A DNA stretch of 55,129 bases from JAWAFD01 sp964467175 (GCA_964467175.1 CAYXNY010000038.1:1-55129); one strand, 5' to 3'; shown: positions 44,762-53,525, counted from the stretch's first letter. The notes: generated from the letters alone by a model not told the origin. Made by a program: numbers and translations.

Positions 44762-45367
44762 ATGTTTAAAAATTTAATGGAAAAAACACCACTCATGATT
44801 AATATCTCTTTAGTGCTACAGATATTCGCGCTAATAAATCCGTTCTCCTCATTCCCGGTGCTCATGGCGGCCTACGCCAAGAAAATGAACGTTAAGGACA
44901 TCGCCATTCAATCGACCTTCATCGCATCTGTCGTTGCAATAGCCATAATTTTTGTCGGCCCTTTTCTTTTCGATATTTTCAACGTAAGCATGGATGCATT
45001 CAGGGTTGCAGGCGGAATAATCCTTCTCCTCTTAGGTATAAGCACTGCGAGGAACAGCGGAGGTGTATCTGTGCAAGCAGACACCGCAGAGGCGCTTACC
45101 TCTCTGATCGCAACCCCTCTTCTTACGGGGCCGGCGGTAATATCATTTATCACGATTAAAACATACGAACTTGGGGATGCGGTTGTTATCGCCAATACTC
45201 TTGCTGCGTTTGTACTTGTGGGTATTGTTTTCTACTTCCTTTCTTCGCTTATACCTAGAATAAATCTTCGCGTAGTTGGAATACTTTCAAGAATTTTGGG
45301 CCTATTCCTTCTTGCTGTTGCGATCGGGATGCTCGCAACAGGTATCAAAAGCATTTTTGGTATTTAG
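44762..45367 (+). CDS. MarC-family integral membrane protein
   Basis: 201 residues with six hydrophobic helices and MarC-like segments near the start (FALINPFSSFPVLMA) and TPLLTGPAVISFITI in the middle. Start ATG after GGAGGTG. The family is linked to antibiotic-resistance loci in bacteria, but its function is not established. The stop touches the tRNA-Phe end directly (45367/45368). Confidence 0.85.
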   Translation: MFKNLMEKTPLMINISLVLQIFALINPFSSFPVLMAAYAKKMNVKDIAIQSTFIASVVAIAIIFVGPFLFDIFNVSMDAFRVAGGIILLLLGISTARNSGGVSVQADTAEALTSLIATPLLTGPAVISFITIKTYELGDAVVIANTLAAFVLVGIVFYFLSSLIPRINLRVVGILSRILGLFLLAVAIGMLATGIKSIFGI

Positions 45368-45491
45368 TGCCGCAGGCCGGATTTTCAAACCCTTTTCCGC
45401 TGAAACCCTTTTAGCAGCCCAAAAAGGGCTCTTTGAACCAGCAACACCTCGGTCTTCAGCCGAGTGCTCTCCCGGGTTGAGCTACTGCGGC
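45368..45491 (-). tRNA. tRNA-Phe(GAA) with T-loop intron
   Basis: Acceptor GCCGCAG/CTGCGGC, discriminator A (45368). D-stem GCTC/GAGC, anticodon stem CTCGG/CCGAG, loop CTGAAGA (anticodon GAA), T-stem GCTGG/CCGGC with one wobble. Spliced T-loop TTCAAAT. It lies immediately convergent with marC; a TATA-like ATTTTAAAAAG lies about 35 bases upstream. Confidence 0.9.
45382..45431 (-). other. T-loop intron (59/60) of tRNA-Phe, family member
   Basis: 50 bases. TTCA/TGAA helix, bulges AA|G and AA|T, inner helix AGCCCTTTT/AAAAGGGTT with one wobble. The competing hairpin GCCCTTTT/AAAAGGGT is also present. More diverged than the Ser/Arg copies, yet it keeps the GGGTTTCAG segment that corresponds to GGTTTCATCC. 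Confidence 0.87.
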
Positions 45492-45531
45492 GCAAAAGCA
45501 GATGTTTTTTATCAGCAGTCTTTTTAAAATG

Positions 45532-47106
45532 TTATTTTTTTCCTGCTTCTTTTAAAAATAATTTAAAAAGCGGAGCCGGGGCCTCCAGCCTGCTCTTGAA
45601 CTCAGGATGGCTTTGGGTCGCGATCCCAAAACTTTCTGACCACTCAACCATTTCCACAATATCCTTGTGCCACCCAGAAACAACAAGACCGCTTTTTCTA
45701 AGCTCCTCCACAAACTCCGGATTTACTTCATACCTATGCCTGTGCCTTTCATACACAACTTCCTGCCCATACGCCTCCCATGCCTTTGTTCCTTTCTCTA
45801 TTCTCATTTCATACGCCCCCAACCTCATCGTCCCGCCCATCTTTGCAATTTGCTTCTGCTCCGGCAAAATGTCTATAACAGGATGCTTTGTTTCCTTATC
45901 AAATTCTGCTGAGTTTGCGTCTTTCCATCCAACCACGTTCCTAGCCCACTCAACGACCATCAGTTGCATCCCCAAGCACAGCCCCAAATAAGGAATTTTG
46001 TTTGTTCTCGCATAGTTTATCGCAGAGATTTTTCCTTCTATCCCTCTTCTTCCAAACCCACCCGGAACGATTACTCCATCCACATCGTAAAGGTATTTCT
46101 TTGCGCCCTCCTCCTCTATGTTTGTTGATTCTACCCACTTTATTTCAGGCCTTATCCTCAGCCACGCGCCTGCATGCACAAGTGCTTCTTTAACGCTCAA
46201 ATAGGCATCCTTTACGTCGGTATACTTCCCAACTATGGCAATCTTTGATGTTTTTGTTGCGCTCTTTATATTTTCCACAAGTTTCTTCCACCCTTCCAAA
46301 TCCCCTTCTTTTCTAAGCCCAAAATACTTTGCAATTATCTCATACACCCCCTGTTTTTCAAAAACGAGCGGAAGTTCGTACAGGGTTTCTACATAAGGGT
46401 CATCTATCACATTTTCTATTGGAACGTTGCAGTACAGGCTTATCTTTTCCTTTGCCTCCTTCTTCAGCTTCTCCTCTTCCCTTGCGATTATCATATGCGG
46501 TTGTATCCCAAGGCTCTGCAGAAGACGGGTTGCATGCTGAGTGGGTTTTGTTTTCTGCTCGCCTGGAGAAACGCTCGGCACATAAGTAAGCTGGATGAAG
46601 AAAACCTGCTCTTCTAAGCTAAGCTGCCTTATCGCCTCAAGAAAATAACCGTTCTCCAAATCCCCCACGGTTCCGCCTACCTCTATCGCAACAACATCTG
46701 CCTTGCTTTCGTCATAAACCTCCTTCACCCATTTCTTTATCTCATCTGTCAAATGCGGAACGAACTGCACATCCCTCCCCAAATAGTCGCCTCTCCTCTC
46801 CTTCTCTATGATAAGCCTGAAAAGCTTTCCGCCAGTGATGCTGCACTTTCCTTGCAGAGAAATGTTTAGAAAACGCTCATATGTTCCGAAGTCCAAATCC
46901 ACTTCAGTTCCATCGTCAAGAACAAAAACCTCGCCGTGCCTAAAGGGGTTCATCGTTCCGCAGTCAACATTCAAATAGCCGTCGAATTTTATCGGAATTA
47001 CAGAATACCCCCTGCTCTGGAGAAGTTTTGCTAGGCTAGAAGTAACCATTCCCTTTCCGAGGCCGGACATTATGGAGCCTGTAATTACGATGAACTTTCT
47101 TGGCAT
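45532..47106 (-). CDS. pyrG: CTP synthase
   Basis: Makes CTP from UTP with ATP and glutamine. 524 residues: N-terminal P-loop amidoligase (SGLGKGMVTSSLAKLL; FDGYLNVDCGTMNPF) and a C-terminal class I glutaminase with the GLCLGMQ nucleophile. Start MPRKFIVITGS. The 29-base repeat of the toxin-antitoxin cassette begins 22 bases upstream of this start, in its promoter. Confidence 0.96.
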   Translation of the reverse strand: MPRKFIVITGSIMSGLGKGMVTSSLAKLLQSRGYSVIPIKFDGYLNVDCGTMNPFRHGEVFVLDDGTEVDLDFGTYERFLNISLQGKCSITGGKLFRLIIEKERRGDYLGRDVQFVPHLTDEIKKWVKEVYDESKADVVAIEVGGTVGDLENGYFLEAIRQLSLEEQVFFIQLTYVPSVSPGEQKTKPTQHATRLLQSLGIQPHMIIAREEEKLKKEAKEKISLYCNVPIENVIDDPYVETLYELPLVFEKQGVYEIIAKYFGLRKEGDLEGWKKLVENIKSATKTSKIAIVGKYTDVKDAYLSVKEALVHAGAWLRIRPEIKWVESTNIEEEGAKKYLYDVDGVIVPGGFGRRGIEGKISAINYARTNKIPYLGLCLGMQLMVVEWARNVVGWKDANSAEFDKETKHPVIDILPEQKQIAKMGGTMRLGAYEMRIEKGTKAWEAYGQEVVYERHRHRYEVNPEFVEELRKSGLVVSGWHKDIVEMVEWSESFGIATQSHPEFKSRLEAPAPLFKLFLKEAGKK

Positions 47107-47127
47107 AGCAGTTTATTGGGCAAATAA

Positions 47128-47156
47128 AATAAAAAGGTTTCTTTTGGTATTAGAAA
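47128..47156. repeat. 29-base direct repeat, left copy, flanking toxin-antitoxin pair
   Basis: The segment from AATAAAAAGGTTTC to TATTAGAAA is found exactly again at 48165-48193. The two copies enclose the HEPN and nucleotidyltransferase genes and nothing else. Confidence 0.85.
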
Positions 47157-47158
47157 AA

Positions 47159-47593
47159 TTATGCCAACAGTTTTTTGCATGCCTCAATAATCTCCCTGGC
47201 CACTTCTACTGCTTCTTTAATTTCCTCTTCTCCTATTTCTTCGCTCTCGAAGCCATAAAGGGCGTCGTGTCTTTCCTCTTTATACGCTTCCATCGCATTT
47301 ATCAAGTGTAAAGGAAACTTCCCCTTTCTTGCGTATTTTTCGTTCATATATTTTATCAAACAATGATGCGATTTCTCCTGCACACCATCTCTGTAAAGTA
47401 CAGCCCTCGCAGCATGAAACATCGATGCGTATGCCATCACAAGTCCGGATATCAAAGCCCGGTTTTTTAAGTTTATTTCCGCTTCTTTCAAGCAAGCCTC
47501 AGCAGATTCGAGAGATTTTTTTGATTTTATAAAATCAGGCCTTGTCTTCCTTAGCTTTCTCTCTTCAAAACATCTTTCAACCTCTTCAAGCAT
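47159..47593 (-). CDS. HEPN-domain toxin of an MNT-HEPN module
   Basis: 144 residues from MLEEVERCFEE. HEPN signs: YASMFHAARAVLY in the middle and KEERHDALYGF with the R-H pair of the RxxxH-like site near the C-terminal third. HEPN proteins of this kind are RNases or NTase substrates. The ATG overlaps the upstream nucleotidyltransferase stop by 8 bases. Confidence 0.85.
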   Translation of the reverse strand: MLEEVERCFEERKLRKTRPDFIKSKKSLESAEACLKEAEINLKNRALISGLVMAYASMFHAARAVLYRDGVQEKSHHCLIKYMNEKYARKGKFPLHLINAMEAYKEERHDALYGFESEEIGEEEIKEAVEVAREIIEACKKLLA

Positions 47594-48140
47594 GTTCAAC
47601 TATCGGTAGATTTCCTTTTAAAACTATGGAGTTTGTGATGACCTCTATGTAGAATGCTTTGTTTTTTTCCGCAACTTTTTTCCATTCTTCAAGAGTAAGG
47701 CATTTCAGGTTTATCTCGCGCTTTAGCATTTCCGAAATCACTAACTTGTCCGCGTTGCATCCTGATGCGATGACAAGAATATCATAATCGCTGTTTTCAT
47801 CATCCTCTCCTCTTGCAGTACTCCCATAAACAAGCAGGCTTTGCAGTCCAAAGCTGTTTTTTGCTATGTACTCAATTACGCCACTCTTTTCTATTAGGTA
47901 GGTTGAGTAGGCAATTTTTAGTTTTTTAACCGTTAGGGACATGATTGGCTTTACAAAAACCCTTCCGTACGATTTCTTCCTCTCAACAAGCCCATATTCA
48001 GAAAGATGCTTAATCATTCTATAGCATGTTGAAGAGCTTGTCCCAGTTTTTCTTGCAAGTTCTCTTAAGTGAATCGCTTTATACGGATGCTCTAGAAGAT
48101 ACGGAAGCACTCTGTTCCATTTTTGAAATATATTTTTCAT
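47586..48140 (-). CDS. Nucleotidyltransferase (MNT) antitoxin with N-terminal winged helix
   Basis: 184 residues. A winged-helix unit (about 1-75: HLRELARKTGTSSSTCYRM) is fused to a minimal NTase with GSTARGEDDENSDYD (GSx...DxD) at about 108-122. In such pairs the NTase adds nucleotides to the HEPN RNase to silence it. The DNA-binding part may let it repress its own promoter. First gene of the operon; HEPN overlaps its end. Confidence 0.88.
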   Translation of the reverse strand: MKNIFQKWNRVLPYLLEHPYKAIHLRELARKTGTSSSTCYRMIKHLSEYGLVERKKSYGRVFVKPIMSLTVKKLKIAYSTYLIEKSGVIEYIAKNSFGLQSLLVYGSTARGEDDENSDYDILVIASGCNADKLVISEMLKREINLKCLTLEEWKKVAEKNKAFYIEVITNSIVLKGNLPIVEHA

Positions 48141-48164
48141 ATTTAGAACATTAAAGGAAAGAGA

Positions 48165-48193
48165 ATAAAAAGGTTTCTTTTGGTATTAGAAAT
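48165..48193. repeat. 29-base direct repeat, right copy
   Basis: Exact second copy of 47128-47156, 1037 bases away (end positions may shift by one in the homopolymer). Its last 8 bases, ATTAGAAA, also serve as the left flank of the candidate MITE that follows. Confidence 0.85.
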
Positions 48194-48394
48194 AGGGCGT
48201 TGCAAATTAAACATTTTAACCGCTATTCGCTTAAATAAAAAAATAAACAAAAAAATTTTTTGCTTCGCTTCTCGGAGAAGATGAAGAGAATAGAAGAGAA
48301 AGAAAAGCGAGATGCGAGTTTTTTATTTTTATTTTTTTGTTGTTTTTGCGGCAGCGGGTTTTTCAGAGATAATTTGCAACGGGCGCATTAGAAA
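48186..48394. mobile_element. Candidate miniature inverted-repeat element
   Basis: Direct repeats ATTAGAAA at 48186-48193 and 48387-48394 enclose inverted repeats CGTTGCAAATTA (48199-48210) and TAATTTGCAACG (48370-48381), each 5 bases inside. The interior is AT-rich and purine-rich with no reading frame. Structure fits a non-autonomous element with an 8-base target duplication; no transposase is present. The gene-free stretch 48141-48425 is otherwise only the end of the 29-base repeat. Confidence 0.45.
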
Positions 48395-48425
48395 AATCAA
48401 GAAAATTTGAAAAATAAAAAATAAA

Positions 48426-48632
48426 CTATGCAAACTGCCTGTTTTTTTCCCATTTATCATAAAGCGGGTCGTGCCCGTTGTTTTTAAACTTATTCTCTCT
48501 ATTCTGAAGCGCTTTTTCTACACGCTTTACTCCGAACCTATTCACCAACCTTTCTATTCTTTCAAGATCCCTTACACTTCCGTTCCAATGGTTATGTATC
48601 ACTGCAAACTTCCCAACTTCGTCTTTTCCCAT
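48426..48632 (-). CDS. Small protein of unknown function
   Basis: 68 residues, MGKDEVGKFAVIHNHWNG..., highly charged and lysine-rich. A good ribosome site (GAGGTGGGT) stands before the ATG, which argues for a real gene. HNHWN and the second half (NRENKFKNNGHDPLYDKW) recall small HNH-like or zinc-free peptides, but no catalytic set is complete. No family recognised. Confidence 0.6.
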   Translation of the reverse strand: MGKDEVGKFAVIHNHWNGSVRDLERIERLVNRFGVKRVEKALQNRENKFKNNGHDPLYDKWEKNRQFA

Positions 48633-48756
48633 ATACCCACCTCTATTTGTTTATTTTTGTGAGGGATTTTGAAAGAAGATTTATAAATCTGTCGTTGCTT
48701 AGTTCGGCAAATGACTTACTAAACTTTATTTAAATACTTTTCCTCAATCCCATTCA

Positions 48757-49149
48757 ATGGCAGTAAAATACGAGCCCGCAAAGGATATTCAAGAGATGCT
48801 TGATGATCTTCTAGATGCAATGGAATGGAGGCATCTCATAGCCCCGAGAATAATATGCATCCGGAGCAGGGGGTCGAAGTCCAGAGCGTATGCGAGGATA
48901 TGGGCGTTCCCGAAAATATGGCAGGTTGCCCTAGACCTCTCAGCCCCATTTTATGTAATAGAATTTTTGAGCGAGAATTTCGATTCTTTGAGCGAAAAAG
49001 AAAAGGTAAAAACAATTATTCACGAAATTTTGCACATCCCAAAAAGCTTCGGCGGAGGGCTTTTGAGCCATAAGCAGGGAAAAATAAACAGAAGAAGTGA
49101 AGAAGAGCTGTTTAAGGAATATAAAAAGAAAGGCGGGTTATTTGGTTAA
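48757..49149 (+). CDS. Putative metallopeptidase, phage-type (HExxH)
   Basis: 130 residues with the zinc motif HEILHIP at about residues 88-94 (IIHEILHIPKSF) followed by GLLSHKQGK, a third-ligand candidate. Matches the small predicted metallopeptidase family seen in archaea and phages (COG4900-like). TATA-like TTATTTAAATA upstream. It ends 12 bases inside the opposite map gene. Confidence 0.78.
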   Translation: MAVKYEPAKDIQEMLDDLLDAMEWRHLIAPRIICIRSRGSKSRAYARIWAFPKIWQVALDLSAPFYVIEFLSENFDSLSEKEKVKTIIHEILHIPKSFGGGLLSHKQGKINRRSEEELFKEYKKKGGLFG

Positions 49150-50037
49150 AACCTCGCACCCATCCTTATTCACAAGAACAGTGTGCTCAAACTGAGCAAC
49201 TATTCCATCCCCTGCCTCTTTGAGCACAGGATAGGTTTTCAGCATTCCTTTCTCAACCATCTCCCTTATAGTTGCATTAACAATTAATTTTGATTTGAAT
49301 TCTTTGTGGAGCCATCTCTCTGCAAAAGGGAGCAGCCCATAGTTATCCAAAATATGGATGAGCACTTTCCTTCCTTGCCTCATCCTTACATTCCCAGGAG
49401 CATGCAAACTAAATATCCTCACCTCATCCGTATCATTTACATACCCCTTTCCGTTTGTTGCAAAAGGCTCTATTGCAAAAACATCCCCTTCTTTAAGTTC
49501 ATATGGGTCCGGGGTTTTTACATTTGGAATCTCCACGCCGGCGTGAAGAAGCCCTTTCTCTATTTTGTGGCCAGTTAGATTTGCAATCGGCTTAAACCCA
49601 TACTCCTTTATTGTGCTTTCTATAACCCCACCGATTTCCCCGACTTTCACGCCCGGTTTTATTGCTTGGATTGCTTTTTCGAGAGCTGCTCTGCTCGCTT
49701 CAAGAAGTTTTTCCTGCTTTCCGGACAAATCCACTGTCGTTGCAGAATCTCCTATGCAATCATTCACCCTTACCCCAATATCTATTTTGACTACGGCATC
49801 ATCAGGGACAGTTTCTTTCTCGTCTACGCCGGGTGTGTAATGGGCGGCAGTGCTGTTTATGCCTATGTTAACCGGAAATGCGATCTTCCCGCCTTCATCA
49901 ACAATCATCTTTTCAGCAGTTTCGGCTATATCAAACAGGCTTTCGCCGGCTATCACAAGCTTTTCTACTTCCTTCAGCACCTTTGCGGTTATCTTCCCTG
50001 CCTTCCTAAAATCTGAAATATCGTTATCGCTAAGCAT
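49138..50037 (-). CDS. map: Methionine aminopeptidase, type 2
   Basis: Removes N-terminal Met from new proteins. 299 residues from MLSDNDISDF. Metal and substrate residues: HYTPG, DIGVRVNDCIGD (two Asp), LTGHKI (His), FAIEPFA (Glu) and QFEHTVL (Glu). Two-metal site complete and size typical of archaeal MetAP2, including the helical insertion near the end. Confidence 0.96.
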   Translation of the reverse strand: MLSDNDISDFRKAGKITAKVLKEVEKLVIAGESLFDIAETAEKMIVDEGGKIAFPVNIGINSTAAHYTPGVDEKETVPDDAVVKIDIGVRVNDCIGDSATTVDLSGKQEKLLEASRAALEKAIQAIKPGVKVGEIGGVIESTIKEYGFKPIANLTGHKIEKGLLHAGVEIPNVKTPDPYELKEGDVFAIEPFATNGKGYVNDTDEVRIFSLHAPGNVRMRQGRKVLIHILDNYGLLPFAERWLHKEFKSKLIVNATIREMVEKGMLKTYPVLKEAGDGIVAQFEHTVLVNKDGCEVLTK

Positions 50038-50087
50038 AGGAACCACGGAGAATAATGGATAGGAAGGTTAAAAAATTATACCAATCT

Positions 50088-50645
50088 TCAACTAGGTATT
50101 CGTGGCAGTTCTAAATTCTTTGTATCTATATTTATTCCCTTCTCCTTTTTGAGATCCGCGGATAGATATGGCGGGGCGCGGTATGTTGCGTTTGGGAATC
50201 CTTTATTGTTTGCTATGTCTGTAGCAGTAGGGTTAGGTGATTCTTTAGATGCAGCCTCTATTTCTGTAGCCAGATAATTTTTTCCACTGCTCTCCACCAA
50301 CCCAATCATAATTTTTCCTTCATTATTTTTAAACAACAACAACCATACTTCCTTTTCTTTTGCAAATTTTCCCTCTTCTCTGTACTCGCCCCTCAATGCA
50401 CCAACAATATTTTCTCTGCTACCAAGCCCCATCTTTTCAGCAGTGTTTTTTCCTTCCTCCGGATATTCCCACATTTTTTCAAGTAATCTATTGAAATTTT
50501 TCTGTAACCCCTCGGTGCTTGGAGAAATAAACGACGTCCCTACAAATTCAACCCCGGAAATTGTTATCGAACCAATGTCGCCTCCATTAAGTTTTATTGA
50601 AATTGTATTTCCTTCGGTTTTAGCCGCAATTATATTCTCTACCAT
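50088..50645 (-). CDS. Partner protein of exported transglutaminase-like B, unknown function
   Basis: 185 residues. The N-terminal half is beta-rich (NTISIKLNGGDIGSITISG); the rest is acidic and helical. No signal peptide or membrane segment. The ATG overlaps the upstream transglutaminase-like gene by 7 bases behind a GAGGTGA ribosome site, so the two are coexpressed. No recognised domain. Confidence 0.62.
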   Translation of the reverse strand: MVENIIAAKTEGNTISIKLNGGDIGSITISGVEFVGTSFISPSTEGLQKNFNRLLEKMWEYPEEGKNTAEKMGLGSRENIVGALRGEYREEGKFAKEKEVWLLLFKNNEGKIMIGLVESSGKNYLATEIEAASKESPNPTATDIANNKGFPNATYRAPPYLSADLKKEKGINIDTKNLELPRIPS

Positions 50646-51424
50646 TTCGGTTCACCTCTTGTAAATATTACTACATACCCATTTTTTAAATATTTCACTA
50701 CAAATGGCCAGAGCGCTTCCCACTCGGAAGGACCAAAACCATCCGTGTTTATCTTAACAACCAAATCATTTTTCAATTTATACTTAAAATACTCGTCAAC
50801 TATGTTCTCCCGCCCTGCTCCTTCCGGCCAGTAGTCTAGAAGAGGGTACAAAACTATGTTTTTTGTCCCACCTGAATGATCCCACACCGGCCAACCATCA
50901 ACAGTATCCCCCCTCACTTCTTCCACTCCTCTTGAGCCTGCATAGACCTTCCCCTTCTCTCCAATAACAAAACAAACCATGTGGCTTTGTGTTTCGGACA
51001 CCAAAGCACTCCCTAATCCAGTAACTTTGCCTTTTTTATCCATCCAAACAGAAGCCCCCCTGATTACTGCCATCGCATACTCCAAACCAGCAGCCTTTGC
51101 AGCTGTTGCATTAAAAACAGAAAAATTCACGCATAGCCCGCCATACTCCAGCGCGTCCTTCCAGGTGATGTGTGTGTCGCTCATGTCATAATCATACGAA
51201 AACCATTTTGAAATTCTATTTACTGTTTCCAGCCAACTCTCAAAAGTTTTTCCATCCCATTCATTGCTCTTCAAAAACTTCCTCATGCTGTCTATTTCAT
51301 TGATCGTTATAGTATCCCCGCTTGTAGGTAGAAAATACCTCTCAAAATCTTTTTTTGGCTGGGTTTTTGGCTGGGCAGAAAGAATCGCAAAAGTTGCGGC
51401 CAGAGCCAAGGCAAGCTTTTTCAT
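50639..51424 (-). CDS. Exported transglutaminase-like protein B
   Basis: 261 residues. N-terminal signal peptide (MKKLALALAATFAILSAQP). Cys in GGLCVNFSVFNATAAKAAG and His in QSHMVCFVIGEKGKVY: the same Cys...His spacing as the other members. The start is 3 bases after the nnrD stop, but the promoter element of the family (51433-51455) overlaps the end of nnrD, so it can be transcribed alone. Confidence 0.72.
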   Translation of the reverse strand: MKKLALALAATFAILSAQPKTQPKKDFERYFLPTSGDTITINEIDSMRKFLKSNEWDGKTFESWLETVNRISKWFSYDYDMSDTHITWKDALEYGGLCVNFSVFNATAAKAAGLEYAMAVIRGASVWMDKKGKVTGLGSALVSETQSHMVCFVIGEKGKVYAGSRGVEEVRGDTVDGWPVWDHSGGTKNIVLYPLLDYWPEGAGRENIVDEYFKYKLKNDLVVKINTDGFGPSEWEALWPFVVKYLKNGYVVIFTRGEPKW

Positions 51425-51427
51425 GTT

Positions 51428-52171
51428 TCATTTTATGTTAGTAAATGTTTTTAAACCCACAGGCAAATACTCCACCAAATCCCCTGCAGAATACCAATAC
51501 CCATTTTTTTTGAATGCCATCTCCCCGGCCATTTTCAAAACATTTGCTCCAGCCAGAGCAGATTCTAACAAAGAATTTTTTGTTGCAAGGGCAGAAACAA
51601 AGCCCGCAAGCACATCTCCGGTTCCTCCCTTCGTCAGGCCGGCATTCCCTCCTTTTATTTCATAAACTTTTTTTCCGTCGCTCACAAAATCAACAGGCCC
51701 TTTTTTCAGAATAACACATCCATATTTTTTTGCCATTTCCTTAACATTCTGCTTTGTTCCTTCCTTTCCAAAAAAATACTCAAACTCCCCTTCGTGTGGC
51801 GTGATGAGGAATTTTTCGTTTAACATTTTTTTATTTATTTTTTTGAACCCATCTCCATCTATAATTATTTTTTTCACATTCTTAACAATTCTTTTTGCAT
51901 CTAATTTGGAATTTCCCAGCCCAGGCCCAAAAAGAACAGCGTCGCATTTTTCCAAAACAGAAAGGTCATAAACAACGATAACTTCCGGGATATTCTTCAC
52001 AGCATTTATCAAATAGCAGTCGTTTTCGCCCGGATAAAAATACACCAAATCCACAAACCTTTTTGCCGCGTTTATCGCGAGCAGGGCAGAGCCATGGTAT
52101 TGCTTTGAACCGGCAACTATAAGCAGTTTTCCGTTCTCCCCTTTGTGGGAATTCTTATCCGGAATGAACAT
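51428..52171 (-). CDS. nnrD: ADP-dependent NAD(P)HX dehydratase
   Basis: Repairs hydrated NADH/NADPH. 247 residues of the YjeF C-terminal kinase-like fold: KLLIVAGSKQYHGSALLA, VLFGPGLGN, ITPHEGEFEYFFG, and GGTGDVLAGFVSA near the end, the ATP/ADP site. The epimerase domain (NnrE) usually fused to it is absent here. Terminal residues overlap the promoter of the following gene. Confidence 0.93.
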   Translation of the reverse strand: MFIPDKNSHKGENGKLLIVAGSKQYHGSALLAINAAKRFVDLVYFYPGENDCYLINAVKNIPEVIVVYDLSVLEKCDAVLFGPGLGNSKLDAKRIVKNVKKIIIDGDGFKKINKKMLNEKFLITPHEGEFEYFFGKEGTKQNVKEMAKKYGCVILKKGPVDFVSDGKKVYEIKGGNAGLTKGGTGDVLAGFVSALATKNSLLESALAGANVLKMAGEMAFKKNGYWYSAGDLVEYLPVGLKTFTNIK

Positions 52172-52211
52172 GTTTTAATCACTCTTTGAGAATTTAAAAA
52201 CGTTGCTTTTT

Positions 52212-52258
52212 ACAAATTTGCAAACTATAATTGACAAATTTGTTGAAAATTTGCAAAC
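52212..52258. repeat. 47-base direct repeat, left copy, flanking the ATPase
   Basis: The block from ACAAATTTGCAAACTATAAT to AAAATTTGCAAAC is repeated exactly at 53479-53525. It contains two copies of AAATTTGCAAAC and the palindrome CAAATTTG. It precedes the ATPase start by 13-30 bases, so it may also act as a promoter/operator. Confidence 0.9.
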
Positions 52259-52271
52259 AAATTTAAGCCTT

Positions 52272-53501
52272 ATGGTCCAAAAAATGAGCATGAACCTAAG
52301 AGAGCAGTTGTTTCTGATGAACCCCCATTGGGAGGATGGCTTTTTTTATCCATTCCCAATAAAAAGGTACGCCTTTTCTAAATTAAAGTCTGGCCTTTCC
52401 CAGCCGCTTATGCTTTCTTTAACCGGCCCGAGAAGGGTCGGAAAGACCGTCCTTATGAAACAACTCATAAACCAACTAATAGAGGATGGTTATCCCAGGA
52501 GAAACATCCTGTTTTTTAGCGCAGACGATTTCTTTGGCGAGCCGCTAGAAATAGTAAAAGAATGGGAAAAGATCCTGGGTAAAAAAATAAGTGGAAAAAA
52601 CTATTTTCTGTTCTTCGACGAGATACAAAACGTCAATGAATGGGCAAAAAAACTAAAACTCCTCTACGATAACCTCGGGATAAAAATATTTGTGAGCGGT
52701 TCTGCTTCCATGCAGATGAGAAAAGGTTCTGAAAGCCTAGCCGGAAGGATGCTTGAGTTCTACATCCCACCCCTCTTTTACAATGAATACTTACTGTTTT
52801 CCGGTAAACCAAAGAACGAACTGGAAGAGAAGAGATGGGAAGAATACCAGTTTTATATGATGCGGCAACTTCCTGAGCTTGCCATCTACCCGACTCTAGA
52901 TAGCAAAGATTACATCACAAGCATAGTAAAAAAGGTGATTTACGAAGATGTGAAGAAGTATTTTAACGTTGAGGAGACAGAAGTTATAGATGGAATATTT
53001 AAGGTTATTTGCAAGGATCCCGGCCAGATTATTTCTGTTGTTGACATTGCAAAAGATTTTGGCATAAGCAGGGTTAGTGCTTCAAATTATCTTTTTGCGC
53101 TCGAGAAAAGTTATCTTATCAGAAAACTCTACAATTACTCTAACAATCCAAGAAAAACAGAGACCCGGGCAAAGAAATACTATCCGTATTATACTTCTTT
53201 GCTTTCCTATGCTCCTCCTACCGAATTTGGAAAAATCGCAGAAACAGAAGTGGCGTGGAAAACAAACGCAGAGTTTTTCTGGAATGAAAGAGGAAAGGAG
53301 ATAGATTTTATAGTTGATAAAAAAGGAATAGAGGTAAAGATGAGAAAATCCGTAGACAATTCAGATGTTAAATGGCTTATAAAAAATCCTATTGGCCTAA
53401 AAGAAAAAATAGTTGTTGTCCTCCCGAACGCAAAATTGAACCTTAAAGAGGTTGGAAAGGTTAGTTTGGATGAAATAGACAAATTTGCAAACTATAATTG
53501 A
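52272..53501 (+). CDS. AAA ATPase of the DUF4143 (COG1373) family
   Basis: 409 residues if the ATG at 52272 is used; 52284 or 52290 are alternatives with better TATA spacing. Walker A GPRRVGKT (about 50), Walker B FLFFDEIQNV, and a C-terminal DUF4143 nuclease-like fold with EIDFIVDKKGIEVKM (the D...ExK of PD-(D/E)xK). A middle helix-turn-helix is likely (VVDIAKDFGISRVSASNYLF). Such ATPases recur as accessory genes of unknown function in archaea. The last codons and stop lie inside the right-hand repeat. Confidence 0.86.
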   Translation: MVQKMSMNLREQLFLMNPHWEDGFFYPFPIKRYAFSKLKSGLSQPLMLSLTGPRRVGKTVLMKQLINQLIEDGYPRRNILFFSADDFFGEPLEIVKEWEKILGKKISGKNYFLFFDEIQNVNEWAKKLKLLYDNLGIKIFVSGSASMQMRKGSESLAGRMLEFYIPPLFYNEYLLFSGKPKNELEEKRWEEYQFYMMRQLPELAIYPTLDSKDYITSIVKKVIYEDVKKYFNVEETEVIDGIFKVICKDPGQIISVVDIAKDFGISRVSASNYLFALEKSYLIRKLYNYSNNPRKTETRAKKYYPYYTSLLSYAPPTEFGKIAETEVAWKTNAEFFWNERGKEIDFIVDKKGIEVKMRKSVDNSDVKWLIKNPIGLKEKIVVVLPNAKLNLKEVGKVSLDEIDKFANYN

Positions 53502-53525
53502 CAAATTTGTTGAAAATTTGCAAAC
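53479..53525. repeat. 47-base direct repeat, right copy
   Basis: Exact copy of 52212-52258, 1267 bases away. It covers the last eight codons of the ATPase (DKFANYN and stop) and ends at the stop codon of the convergent transglutaminase-like C gene. Confidence 0.9.
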
